From: GWE2-40-63 sp041664345
GTDB lineage: Bacteria; Bacteroidota; Bacteroidia; Bacteroidales; SZUA-534
Reading direction: 5' to 3'
Assembly (NCBI GenBank): GCA_041664345.1
Contig: JBAYKX010000002.1
Span: 62,001-126,000, forward strand
Length of the DNA stretch: 64,000 nt
Positions 36,016-44,856 of the stretch are shown here, piece by piece (position 1 is the first letter of the stretch; each line of letters starts with the position of its first letter). A program made the position numbers and the translations under genes. A model generated the notes under the pieces. It was given only the letters and a program-made list of their open reading frames with translations. It was not told where the DNA came from and made no database searches.

Positions 36016-37521
36016 TTAAAAGGACTTTAACCGTTTGTTTAAGGTCCAAGGGTTAATGTTTTTTCCTTGTTCAAAGTCAACCTTATTGGTATTTTCTTTT
36101 TCGCGTTCCTCAACATATTGTAGGGTTGCAAACCAAGCTGCCAAAATTTCTTCATCCTCACTGCTATCGTGCATGGTGGTCATTTCTTTATCAATAAAAC
36201 TGGTATTAAAGGTTCCGCATTGAAATGCTTGATTCTCTAAAACGGTTTTAAAGAATGGAATGGTAGTTTTCAAACCTTTTATCCAAAATTTAGCTAGTGC
36301 TTTCTTGGTTTCTCTAATGGCTGATTGTCTATCTGGTCCCCAAACGATAAGTTTGGCAATCATGGAATCGAAATTAGGGGTAATGGTATCCCCTTCAACC
36401 ACACCACTGTCAACCCGAATATTATCGCCAGTTGGGACAATCATTTTTTCAATAGTTCCCAAATAGGGAGAAAAACCTGATTGAACATCTTCCGCATTAA
36501 TACGGCATTCAATAGCCCATCCGTTTAATTGAATATCTTCTTGTTTAAAGGCCAGTGGTTCACCTTGCGCCACCCTAATTTGTTGTTCAATCAAATCGAG
36601 ACCCGTAATATATTCCGTTACCGGATGTTCTACCTGAATACGGGTATTCATTTCCATAAAATAGAAGTGATTGTCCTGATCGAGCAAAAACTCAACCGTA
36701 CCAGCGCTCTCGTAATGTACAGCTTGTGCAATCCGAATGGCAATATCGCCCATTTCCTTGCGTAATTCAGGTGTTAAAGCTGAGGATGGGGCTTCTTCCA
36801 GTAATTTTTGATGTTTGCGCTGAATGCTACATTCCCGTTCTCCCAAATGGACTACATTTCCCTGAGAATCGGCTAGTATTTGGAACTCAATATGTTTTGG
36901 GTTTTGAATGTATTTTTCAATAAAAACCGAAGCATCGTTAAATGCTTTTTCAGCTTCATTGGTAGCTAACCGGAAATTTTGAACCAATTCATCGGGTTTG
37001 TGAATAATACGCATTCCACGACCACCGCCACCTGAGGCAGCTTTTATAATTACCGGGTAGCCAATTTTGTCGGCCACTTCACGGGCTTCGGCTGCATCGC
37101 GGATGGTCTTAGGTGAACCACTTGCCAAAGGAATATTGTGCACGGTAGCTATTTGTTTGGCCACCGTTTTATTTCCCATTTTGTGAATGGCATCGGGGGT
37201 AGGGCCAATAAATTTGGTTCCGGCTACAATGCACCGTTGAGCAAAATAGGCATTTTCAGCCAAGAAGCCATAACCTGGATGCACCGCATCAACCCCAGTT
37301 ATTTCAATTATTTCAATAAGTTTTTCTACGTCCAGAAATACGGTAACATCGCTAAATTCATCGCTAATGTCATGAATTTTATCCATGTGCGTAAGGTAAT
37401 GGGCTTTGGGTTCACTGGATGTTTTTATACCCCAGGTTTCAATTCCCATTTTTTTGCAGGTGCGGGCAATGCGAATAGCAATTTCGCCCCGATTAGCAAT
37501 TAATATGCTTTTTATAATCAT
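36016..37521 (-). CDS. Biotin carboxylase subunit of acyl-CoA carboxylase
   Basis: A 501-residue ATP-grasp enzyme that carboxylates the carrier biotin with bicarbonate and ATP. Recognised features: N-terminal KSILIANRGEIAIRIARTCKKMGI, the phosphate loop KAASGGGGRGMRI, catalytic region EMNTRIQVEHPVTE, and IECRINAED. It is about 50 residues longer than E. coli AccC, the extra part being a C-terminal tail (from about 450) as in other Bacteroidota propionyl-CoA-type enzymes. It is 36 bases downstream of the beta subunit gene and 49 bases upstream of the carrier gene. Confidence 0.95.
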   Translation of the reverse strand: MIIKSILIANRGEIAIRIARTCKKMGIETWGIKTSSEPKAHYLTHMDKIHDISDEFSDVTVFLDVEKLIEIIEITGVDAVHPGYGFLAENAYFAQRCIVAGTKFIGPTPDAIHKMGNKTVAKQIATVHNIPLASGSPKTIRDAAEAREVADKIGYPVIIKAASGGGGRGMRIIHKPDELVQNFRLATNEAEKAFNDASVFIEKYIQNPKHIEFQILADSQGNVVHLGERECSIQRKHQKLLEEAPSSALTPELRKEMGDIAIRIAQAVHYESAGTVEFLLDQDNHFYFMEMNTRIQVEHPVTEYITGLDLIEQQIRVAQGEPLAFKQEDIQLNGWAIECRINAEDVQSGFSPYLGTIEKMIVPTGDNIRVDSGVVEGDTITPNFDSMIAKLIVWGPDRQSAIRETKKALAKFWIKGLKTTIPFFKTVLENQAFQCGTFNTSFIDKEMTTMHDSSEDEEILAAWFATLQYVEEREKENTNKVDFEQGKNINPWTLNKRLKSF

Positions 37522-37557
37522 GTCTCTTTTTTATTGATTTCTTAAAAAGTAGTCTAA

Positions 37558-39114
37558 TTATAGTGGAATATTCCCGTGCTTTTTTGCAGGACGCGCCACA
37601 TTCTTGTTTTGCAATGCTTCAAATGCAACAATTAATTTTTGACGGGTTACTGCCGGATCAATTACTTCGTCAATATATCCTTTTTCGTCGGCTATGTATG
37701 GATTAGCAATTTCATCGCGGTACACTTTCACCAGTTCTTTTTTAAGTGCTACGGGATCTTCAGATGCCTCCAATTCGCGACGATATAATACCGCAACTGC
37801 ACCATCAGGACCCATTACAGCTATTTCCGCTGTTGGCCATGCATAGCTGAAATCGCCTCCGATATTTTTACTGTTCATCACTATATATGCTCCTCCGTAT
37901 GATTTCCGTAGGATTATCGTAATTTTTGGCACGGTAGCTTCCGTGTAAGCATAAAGCATTTTTGCTCCGTTACGGATAATTCCATTATGTTCTTGATCTA
38001 CTCCGGGCAAGAAACCGGGAACATCTTCCAAAGTTAAAATTGGAATATTAAATGCATCACAAAAGCGGATAAAACGAGCCGCCTTGATAGAGGAATTTAT
38101 ATCAATAGTTCCCGCCAATACTTTAGGTTGATTGGCAACAATTCCTATGGTTTGGCCTTTCAACCGCCCGAAACCGATAACGATATTTTGAGCAAAATTT
38201 TCGCTTATCTCAAAAAAAGTATCATTGTCAACCAAAAGGTTTATAACATCTTTAACATCATAAGGCTTGTTTGGATCATCAGGAACCGTATCGCGCAGTT
38301 TCTCATTGTAGTCCGATTTTTCATCCGGATTAAGAATTACTGGCGGATTTACTAAATTATTGGATGGAATATAGGTCAGTAATTTTCTAACTCCTTCAAT
38401 GGTATGTTCTTCGTCCTCATATATCATGTGGGCTACCCCACTTTTTTTCGAATGAACTTCGGCACCTCCCAATTCATCATCAGTTACATCTTCGTTCAAT
38501 ACTTCTTTTACCACATTTGGACCAGTAACGAACATGTAACTGGTTTTATTTGTCATAAACACAAAATCAGTTAGGGCGGGCGAATAAACAGCACCACCGG
38601 CTGCAGGCCCCATAATTACCGATATTTGAGGAATTACACCTGAGGAATGAATGTTGTGTTTAAAAATGGATGCATACCCTGCTAAACTGGCAATCCCTTC
38701 CTGAATTCGGGCACCTCCCGAATCAATAAGGCCAACAATGGGTGCTCCCATTTTTAGAGCCGTTTGTTGAATTTTATTAATTTTTTGAGCATGCACGGCT
38801 CCTAAGGAACCTCCCATTACAGTAAAATCTTGAGCATAAGCAAAGACTAACCGTCCCGATACTTTTCCAAAACCAACAATTACCCCATCGCCAAACGACT
38901 CGGTCATTTTCCCGAAACTTGAAGTGGCTGGAGCTGGGGTTACGAATGTATCGATTTCTTCGAAGGTGCCTGCATCAAAAAGAAGTGCGATGCGTTCAAC
39001 GGCAGTTAATTTACCTTTACTGTGTTGCTTTTTTGCGTTTTCTGTACTGAATTGGGAGTTGATTCTGTCCTCGCGTTCAAGGAATTTTTTGAAAAGTTTT
39101 CCGTTTGTATCCAT
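37558..39114 (-). CDS. Acyl-CoA carboxylase carboxyltransferase (beta) subunit, PccB/MmdA-like
   Basis: A 518-residue fused-type carboxyltransferase with both crotonase-like halves in one chain. The N-terminal half has SKGKLTAVERIALLFDAGTF, VGLIDSGGARIQEGI and VIMGPAAGGAVYSPALTDF. The C-terminal half has IGIVANQPKVLAGTID, TLEDVPGFLPGVDQEHNGIIRNGAKMLYAY and KSYGGAYIVM. This is the PccB/MmdA architecture that moves the carboxyl group to propionyl-CoA (or to acetyl-CoA in relatives). It is the first gene of the operon. The ending AKKHGNIPL is the conserved C-terminus of the family. Confidence 0.95.
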   Translation of the reverse strand: MDTNGKLFKKFLEREDRINSQFSTENAKKQHSKGKLTAVERIALLFDAGTFEEIDTFVTPAPATSSFGKMTESFGDGVIVGFGKVSGRLVFAYAQDFTVMGGSLGAVHAQKINKIQQTALKMGAPIVGLIDSGGARIQEGIASLAGYASIFKHNIHSSGVIPQISVIMGPAAGGAVYSPALTDFVFMTNKTSYMFVTGPNVVKEVLNEDVTDDELGGAEVHSKKSGVAHMIYEDEEHTIEGVRKLLTYIPSNNLVNPPVILNPDEKSDYNEKLRDTVPDDPNKPYDVKDVINLLVDNDTFFEISENFAQNIVIGFGRLKGQTIGIVANQPKVLAGTIDINSSIKAARFIRFCDAFNIPILTLEDVPGFLPGVDQEHNGIIRNGAKMLYAYTEATVPKITIILRKSYGGAYIVMNSKNIGGDFSYAWPTAEIAVMGPDGAVAVLYRRELEASEDPVALKKELVKVYRDEIANPYIADEKGYIDEVIDPAVTRQKLIVAFEALQNKNVARPAKKHGNIPL

Positions 39115-39552
39115 AGAATTTTACTCTTTAAAGCGCGTAATTTAACAGTTGCTTATATGAGATTGTTTAATAATTTTTACCCTTTGAGATTTGTGGTCTT
39201 CCCTTTCGATTTTCCAGTTTCATTTTGTACAATATATTAAAACATGATAAAAATCAGGGTGCAAATTGAATAAAAAAACACGGCATTTGCAAATAATTGA
39301 ACGAACCGCTTGCTGTTTCTCTCAAAAAACAGAATATCCTTTTAGTATTTTATTGTTAGCAAGATACAGAATTTCAGTATGGTAAATCAAAATTATTAAG
39401 TAAAATATTGTGCACAAAAATTATCAACATGTGAAATATTTTTAAGATTTATACCATATTTATAGTTAAGTTAGAACTGATAAAAAAGAATTAAGACAAA
39501 AAACCATATCATCAATAAAGTGATATGGTTTTTTATTTATCGAAGTGTTAAG
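39115..39552. other. Spacer between fumarase and carboxylase operon
   Basis: No gene in 438 AT-rich bases. A terminator for the fumarase gene lies at its right end (39498-39534). The remainder should hold the carboxylase operon promoter on the minus strand, but I find no full TTTG-N19-TAnnTTTG match. Confidence 0.6.
39498..39534. terminator. Bidirectional terminator downstream of fumarase
   Basis: AAAAAACCATATCA (39498-39511) pairs with TGATATGGTTTTTT (39521-39534) across a 9-base loop; the T-run (A-run on the other strand) makes it a terminator for the minus-strand fumarase gene, whose stop is at 39553. Confidence 0.8.
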
Positions 39553-41157
39553 TTACAACTTCTCGAAAAAGTCATTCCCTTTATCATCAACAATAATAAA
39601 TGCAGGAAAATTTTCTACCGTAATTTTACGGATGGCTTCCATTCCCAATTCCGGAAAATCAATCACTTCCGATGATTTGATGCTGTCTTTGGCTAAAATA
39701 GCAGCTGGGCCGCCAATGGATCCCAAATAAAAGCCTTTGTTGTTTTTGCACGCATCAGTAACTTGTTTGCTACGGTTCCCTTTGGCCAACATGATTAAAC
39801 TGCCACCGTTTTTCTGGAATAAATCAACATATACATCCATTCGTCCGGCGGTAGTAGGTCCAAAGCTTCCTGATGCCATTCCTTTTGGTGTTTTGGCAGG
39901 TCCTGCATAGTAAACCGGGTGATTTTTAAAATAATCGGGTAGGGGTTTGCCGGCATCTAGCAATTCTTTCAATTGGGAATGAGCTATGTCGCGGGCAACA
40001 ATTAAAGTTCCTCTTAAGTTTAGTCTTGTTTTGATTGGGTGTTTCGATAGTTCTTTCAATATTTCAGCCATCGGTTGATCCAAATTAATATCAATGGCAG
40101 GGGCTAAATGAGGAGCTTGTTTTGGTAAATATTTTTTTGGGTCTTTTTCCAATTGTTCTAAGAAAATTCCATCTTCGGTTATTTTAGCTTTAATGTTCCG
40201 GTCGGCGCTGCAACTTACTCCTATGCCAACTGGACAGGAGGCTGCATGGCGCGGTAACCGTATTACCCGTACATCGTGCACAAAATATTTGCCGCCAAAT
40301 TGAGCACCAATGGCACTTTCCTCACAAATTTTTTGAACTTTGGCTTCCCATTCCAAATCGCGGAATGCTTGGCCACCTTCATTTCCCTGAGTTGGTAAAA
40401 AATCGTAATAACCGGCAGATGCTTTTTTTACGGTCGCCAAGGTGGCTTCGGCTGAGGTGCCACCAATTACCAGAGCCAAATGATATGGCGGACAAGCGGA
40501 GGTTCCCAAATCACGGATTTTTTCTTTTACGAATTTGGTCAGGTTTTCTTCAGTTAGCAACGATTTTGTTTGTTGATATAAATAAGTCTTATTGGCAGAA
40601 CCCTCACCTTTTGTTATGAAGAGGAATTCGTATGCATTGCCTGCTTCAGAGTATATATCTATCTGCGCTGGTAAATTATTTCCTGTATTCTTCTCATCGA
40701 ACATAGTTAAAGGAACTACCTGCGAATAGCGTAAGTTTTTCTCCTGGTAGGTTTCAAATATTCCTTTCGAAAGGTGTTCCGCATCATGCCCGCCGGTCCA
40801 AACATTTTCCCCTTTTTTGCCAATTACAATGGCAGTACCTGTATCTTGGCAGGTTGGTAACTCTCCTTCCGCCGAAACTACCTGATTCAACAACATGGTA
40901 TGTGCTACAAAACGGTCGTTATCTGACGATTCGGAATCTTGTAATATATGTGCCAATTTTTCAAGATGCGCCGGGCGTAAAAAGAACGAAACATCGGTAA
41001 AGGCCTCTTTTGCCAATAATTCCAGACCTTTTGGGTCAATTTTAAGGATTCTTCTTCCATCTGTTTCCACTACCGATACATATTCCTTTGACAGTAATTT
41101 ATAAGGAGTACTGTCTTTTGCAATTGGAAAAGGTTTTTGGTATTTGAATGTACTCAT
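39553..41157 (-). CDS. Fumarate hydratase, class I (iron-sulfur)
   Basis: A 534-residue enzyme interconverting fumarate and malate in the TCA cycle. Class I identity comes from length and the cluster region: C103 in PTCQDTGTA and the cysteines in HAASCPVGIGVSCSADRNIK. The C-terminal beta domain has ARDIAHSQLKELLDAGKPLPDY, GPTTAGRMDVYVDLFQ and ANGxSKQV-like KGNRSKQVTDAC. The 4Fe-4S cluster makes it oxygen sensitive. It stands alone, followed by a terminator, and is encoded divergently from the phosphatase gene at 41327. Confidence 0.95.
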   Translation of the reverse strand: MSTFKYQKPFPIAKDSTPYKLLSKEYVSVVETDGRRILKIDPKGLELLAKEAFTDVSFFLRPAHLEKLAHILQDSESSDNDRFVAHTMLLNQVVSAEGELPTCQDTGTAIVIGKKGENVWTGGHDAEHLSKGIFETYQEKNLRYSQVVPLTMFDEKNTGNNLPAQIDIYSEAGNAYEFLFITKGEGSANKTYLYQQTKSLLTEENLTKFVKEKIRDLGTSACPPYHLALVIGGTSAEATLATVKKASAGYYDFLPTQGNEGGQAFRDLEWEAKVQKICEESAIGAQFGGKYFVHDVRVIRLPRHAASCPVGIGVSCSADRNIKAKITEDGIFLEQLEKDPKKYLPKQAPHLAPAIDINLDQPMAEILKELSKHPIKTRLNLRGTLIVARDIAHSQLKELLDAGKPLPDYFKNHPVYYAGPAKTPKGMASGSFGPTTAGRMDVYVDLFQKNGGSLIMLAKGNRSKQVTDACKNNKGFYLGSIGGPAAILAKDSIKSSEVIDFPELGMEAIRKITVENFPAFIIVDDKGNDFFEKL

Positions 41158-41303
41158 ATATTTTGTTTTTGAATTTTATATTTGATTTCGAAATTACAAT
41201 TTTTGAAACTAATTATTGAATTTTAGTTAAAACTTTTAACTATGGTTTCCGTAAATAACTTTTTGAAACGTATATGTTTTATGTGTGTTTAGCTAAATTA
41301 ATT

Positions 41304-41311
41304 TATATTTG
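41304..41311 (+). promoter_or_regulatory. -7 element before the membrane phosphatase gene
   Basis: TATATTTG fits TAnnTTTG. It overlaps the TTG codon at 41309 that could otherwise open the frame, so translation must begin at the ATG at 41327, about 10 bases after the predicted transcript start. No clear -33 box was found. Confidence 0.5.
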
Positions 41312-41326
41312 AGAAGAAATATCCGT

Positions 41327-42700
41327 ATGATAAAAAATAAACTTAAACAATTTGAAATACTGATTGCAGGTAATTCGCTCGATTTTGATGTTGAAAAACG
41401 CCTGTTTAATATTGCAGTTTTTGTTTCCTTTTTGGTTTCAATTATAAGTTTAGTAATAAATGCAAATCTTGATTTGCCTGAAGTTTTGCAAGTTATAATA
41501 GCATTTGGATCTATATTTCTTATATACATCTATATAAATTCGAGAATTTTACATCAATTCTTTATTTGGACATACATTATAGTAGCATTACTCATTTTAA
41601 GTGGTTCTTGGTTATTGAATGAAGGCCCCAATGGCTCAATTAATTACCTTTATGTACTTACCTTATTTGTTTTTTTAAGTATAACCAACCATAATAAACA
41701 CTTATTAATTAGCTTTTTAGTTATCGGAAATTTGGTTATATTATATCTGATCAGCTATTATTATCCTAATTTAGTTTTATCATACCCAAGTGAGTCAGTA
41801 AGAAATGCCGATTTGTTGTTAACGGTTGGTTATGTTATAGGTTTTTCAGCACTTATTTTCAGTTCATTGCGTCGAAATTTCGAAAACGAAAAAAGGATCA
41901 TTGAAATTCAAAAAACCGAATTGGAACTTCAACACAAGCATATTACCGATAGCATTCAGTATGCTAAAGAAATACAACAAGGATTGTTGCAGGATCCTGA
42001 AACCATAAGAACCTATTTTCCTGAATCGTTTGTTTTTTGGCAACCTAAAGATATTGTGAGCGGTGATTTTTATTTTTTTAAAGATACCGGAAATCAAAAA
42101 AACAAAGTGGTTTGTGCCTTAGCTGATTGTACCGGACATGGAGTGCCCGGTGCCCTTATAACTATCTTGGGCTTATCGTTGTTAAACGAAATTATACTAC
42201 AACATCCAGAGTTTACTGCCAGTGAAATTTTAGATCAACTTCGCATTCGGATAAAAGCAGCACTGCGGCAGGGAAAGCGTTCGGTTGAAAATCGCGATGG
42301 TATGGATATGGCATTATGCATATTAGATAAACAAACAAACGTGCTTCAGTTTGCTGGAGCTAACCGACCCATGTATTTAGTTCGTGCCGGTGAACTAATT
42401 GAATTTAAGCCTAATAGAATGCCAATTGGGGTTCATTATTTTGATACTAAAGCTTTTAACAACAACAACATTCAGTTAAATGATGGCGACATTATTTATC
42501 TTTTTACCGATGGATTTGCCGATCAGTTTGGAGGCAATGAAAACCGAAAATTCTTTTTAGCCAATTTGAAAAAATCGATTCTTTTAAATTCAAATTTGCC
42601 CATGGAAAAGCAGTATAAAACAATGAAAAAAACATTTCAAGACTGGAAAGGAACAAATGAACAAACCGATGATATATTGGTAATTGGGTTTAAAATTTAG
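41327..42700 (+). CDS. Membrane-anchored PP2C/SpoIIE-type serine phosphatase
   Basis: About 457 residues from the ATG at 41327. The N-terminal half has six membrane helices (about 25-190). A short coiled coil (NEKRIIEIQKTELELQHKHI) leads to a SpoIIE/PP2C catalytic domain (about 210-455) with its metal-binding aspartates in SGDFYFF, LADCTGHGVPGALIT, RDGMDMALC, LFTDGFADQFGG and the terminal TDDILVIG. In known systems such phosphatases act on anti-sigma-antagonist (STAS) proteins; no STAS or HPK-like kinase gene is seen nearby. It is a paralogue of the protein at 62145-63566. Confidence 0.9.
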   Translation: MIKNKLKQFEILIAGNSLDFDVEKRLFNIAVFVSFLVSIISLVINANLDLPEVLQVIIAFGSIFLIYIYINSRILHQFFIWTYIIVALLILSGSWLLNEGPNGSINYLYVLTLFVFLSITNHNKHLLISFLVIGNLVILYLISYYYPNLVLSYPSESVRNADLLLTVGYVIGFSALIFSSLRRNFENEKRIIEIQKTELELQHKHITDSIQYAKEIQQGLLQDPETIRTYFPESFVFWQPKDIVSGDFYFFKDTGNQKNKVVCALADCTGHGVPGALITILGLSLLNEIILQHPEFTASEILDQLRIRIKAALRQGKRSVENRDGMDMALCILDKQTNVLQFAGANRPMYLVRAGELIEFKPNRMPIGVHYFDTKAFNNNNIQLNDGDIIYLFTDGFADQFGGNENRKFFLANLKKSILLNSNLPMEKQYKTMKKTFQDWKGTNEQTDDILVIGFKI

Positions 42701-42898
42701 TTATTTCTTTTGCAGGCATTCAATTTACTGGTTAATTTTTTTAACTCAATGGTTTCGTAAAAAATTATAAAACATTGACTGTGAGATAATCAAAAAAATA
42801 TTGGAAGTTGACATAACTTGCTATTAATTAATTTGTTACGCTTTGTCTCATATCTCATATCTCAAAATCTAACAATCTATTGTTAAACTAAAACAAGT

Positions 42899-43996
42899 AT
42901 GCAAATCAGTTCATTAATTCACTATCTTGAAGAATTGGCTCCGATTTCATTGCAAGAATCGTATGATAATTCAGGGTTATTGCTCGGAAATAAGAACAGT
43001 GAAATAACCAGTGTTTTAATTTCATTAGATATTACTGAAGATGTAATTAATGAAGCAATTCAATCGGGTGCAAACCTCATAATATCGCATCATCCAATTA
43101 TTTTTAATGGCCTCAAGAAATTAACCGGACAGAATTATGTGGAGCGATCAGTGATATTGGCTATAAAGCACGACATTGCTATCTATTCGGCTCACACCAA
43201 CCTCGACAATGTGCTTGAAAATGGCGTAAATACTAAAATTTGCCAGCTATTTAATTTGCAAAACACCCTAATATTGAAGCCATTAAAAGGTGAATTACAG
43301 AAATTAATTGTGTTTGTTCCTGTTAATTTTGCAGATAAAGTGAGGAATGCTATGTTTGAAGCAGGAGCAGGTAAAATTGGTAATTACGACTCTTGCAGTT
43401 TCAATGGTAAAGGAATTGGAACCTTTAGAGCTGGTGAAAATACCAATCCTTTTATTGGAAAAAAGGGCGAAATTCATTCCGAACCAGAAACCCGATTAGA
43501 AATAGTAATTCCGGCTTATCTTTCAACAAAAGTAATAAATGCCATGAAATCAGTTCATCCTTATGAGGAGGTTGCTTATGATCTCATAAGTCTTCAGAAT
43601 GAATGGTTGCAGGTTGGTTCAGGAATGATTGGTGATTTGCCAGAGTCAATGAATGAGCTAGAATTTCTATTGCAAATAAAAAAAATATTTATTGCTGATA
43701 GCGTAAGGTATTCTCAACTTTTAAACAAACCAATTAAAAAAGTTGCGGTATGCGGTGGGTCAGGTAGTTTTTTATTGAAGGATGCCATTAAGGCTGGAGC
43801 CGATATTTTTATTACCGGTGACATTAAATACCATCAGTTTTTTGATGCCGATAAAAAAATAGTGATTGCCGATATTGGACATTATGAAAGCGAACAATTC
43901 ACAAAAGAATTATTTTATGAATTAGTTACAAGAAAATTTTCTACTTTTGCAGTTCATTTGTCAAAAATAAATACAAATCCGATAAAATACTTATAA
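42899..43996 (+). CDS. Nif3-like dinuclear metal center protein
   Basis: A 365-residue member of the Nif3/YbgI/DUF34 family. The metal-binding segments are visible: IISHHPIIFNGLKKL, YSAHTNLDN and the C-terminal DIGHYESEQF. Between them is the inserted PII-like domain (about 125-230, LIVFVPVNFADKVRNAMFEAGAG) typical of the longer form. The precise reaction is unsettled; structures show a hexamer with two metals per subunit, and GTP cyclohydrolase-like activity has been proposed for relatives. It is followed 4 bases later by the zinc-ribbon coiled-coil gene, an arrangement that is common across bacteria and suggests a shared job. Confidence 0.93.
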   Translation: MQISSLIHYLEELAPISLQESYDNSGLLLGNKNSEITSVLISLDITEDVINEAIQSGANLIISHHPIIFNGLKKLTGQNYVERSVILAIKHDIAIYSAHTNLDNVLENGVNTKICQLFNLQNTLILKPLKGELQKLIVFVPVNFADKVRNAMFEAGAGKIGNYDSCSFNGKGIGTFRAGENTNPFIGKKGEIHSEPETRLEIVIPAYLSTKVINAMKSVHPYEEVAYDLISLQNEWLQVGSGMIGDLPESMNELEFLLQIKKIFIADSVRYSQLLNKPIKKVAVCGGSGSFLLKDAIKAGADIFITGDIKYHQFFDADKKIVIADIGHYESEQFTKELFYELVTRKFSTFAVHLSKINTNPIKYL

Positions 43997-44000
43997 TACA

Positions 44001-44768
44001 ATGACGGATACATTGAATAAAGACGGGAAACATGTGGATATAACCATGGAGCAGAAACTTAGATTTTTGTATGATCTGCAAATGGTTGATAGCGAAATTA
44101 ACAAAATTTCTATGCTTCGGGGTGAATTGCCTCTTGAGGTGCAAGATCTTGAAGATGAACTGGCTGGGTTAAGCACTCGTATCGAAAACCTTAAGACTGA
44201 GGTAAAAGATTTGGAGCAGGTTGCTTCGAACAAGAAGAACGAAATTGTTAATGCTCAGCTTCTTATAAAGAAATATCAGGATCAACAAAACAATGTTCGA
44301 AACAATCGTGAGTTCGATTCTTTATCGAAAGAAATTGAGTTCCAAACGTTGGAAATTCAACTTTGTGAAAAAAGAATCCGTGAATTTACCACTGAGATTG
44401 AAAAGAAAAATGAAATTGTTGCCTCAGCTCAGAAAACATTTGATGAACGCAGCGATGATTTAGTTCATAAGCAAAAAGAACTAAATTCCATAGTTTCAGA
44501 AACGCAACTCGAAGAAAAAAGGTTGCATGACAAAATTATAGAAATCGAATCAAATATTGATGATCGATATGTTCATGCATATCGCAGGATTAAAAGCAAT
44601 GCACGCAACGGGCTTGCTGTAGTTACTGTTCAGCGGGATGCTTGTGGTGGGTGCTTTAATAAAATTCCGCCTCAACGTCAAGTAGATATCAGAGCCCGCA
44701 AACGGATTATTGTTTGCGAATACTGTGGCCGCATACTTGTGGATGCAGGTTTTGGAGAAGAAATTTAA
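44001..44768 (+). CDS. Coiled-coil zinc-ribbon protein (CT398/DUF164-like)
   Basis: A 255-residue protein made of a long antiparallel coiled coil (about 15-190, rich in E/K/L heptads) followed by a C4 zinc ribbon with CGGCFNKIPPQ and CEYCGRIL. This is the domain order of CT398/HP0958-type proteins, some of which bind RpoN or flagellar mRNA; others have no known role. It lies immediately after the Nif3-like gene and probably shares its transcript. The coding region ends before a strong terminator. Confidence 0.9.
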   Translation: MTDTLNKDGKHVDITMEQKLRFLYDLQMVDSEINKISMLRGELPLEVQDLEDELAGLSTRIENLKTEVKDLEQVASNKKNEIVNAQLLIKKYQDQQNNVRNNREFDSLSKEIEFQTLEIQLCEKRIREFTTEIEKKNEIVASAQKTFDERSDDLVHKQKELNSIVSETQLEEKRLHDKIIEIESNIDDRYVHAYRRIKSNARNGLAVVTVQRDACGGCFNKIPPQRQVDIRARKRIIVCEYCGRILVDAGFGEEI

Positions 44769-44788
44769 CTAATTCATTCAATAATGGG

Positions 44789-44818
44789 AAGGTTGTCCGA
44801 TAGGCAACCTTTTTTTTT
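44789..44818 (+). terminator. Rho-independent terminator after the Nif3/zinc-ribbon pair
   Basis: AAGGTTG (44789-44795) pairs with CAACCTT (44805-44811), with an inner CC/GG, followed by an eight-base T-run. Confidence 0.8.
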
Positions 44819-44856
44819 ACTTTCAATTAAACAATATTTTGGTTTAAAAACTCATC

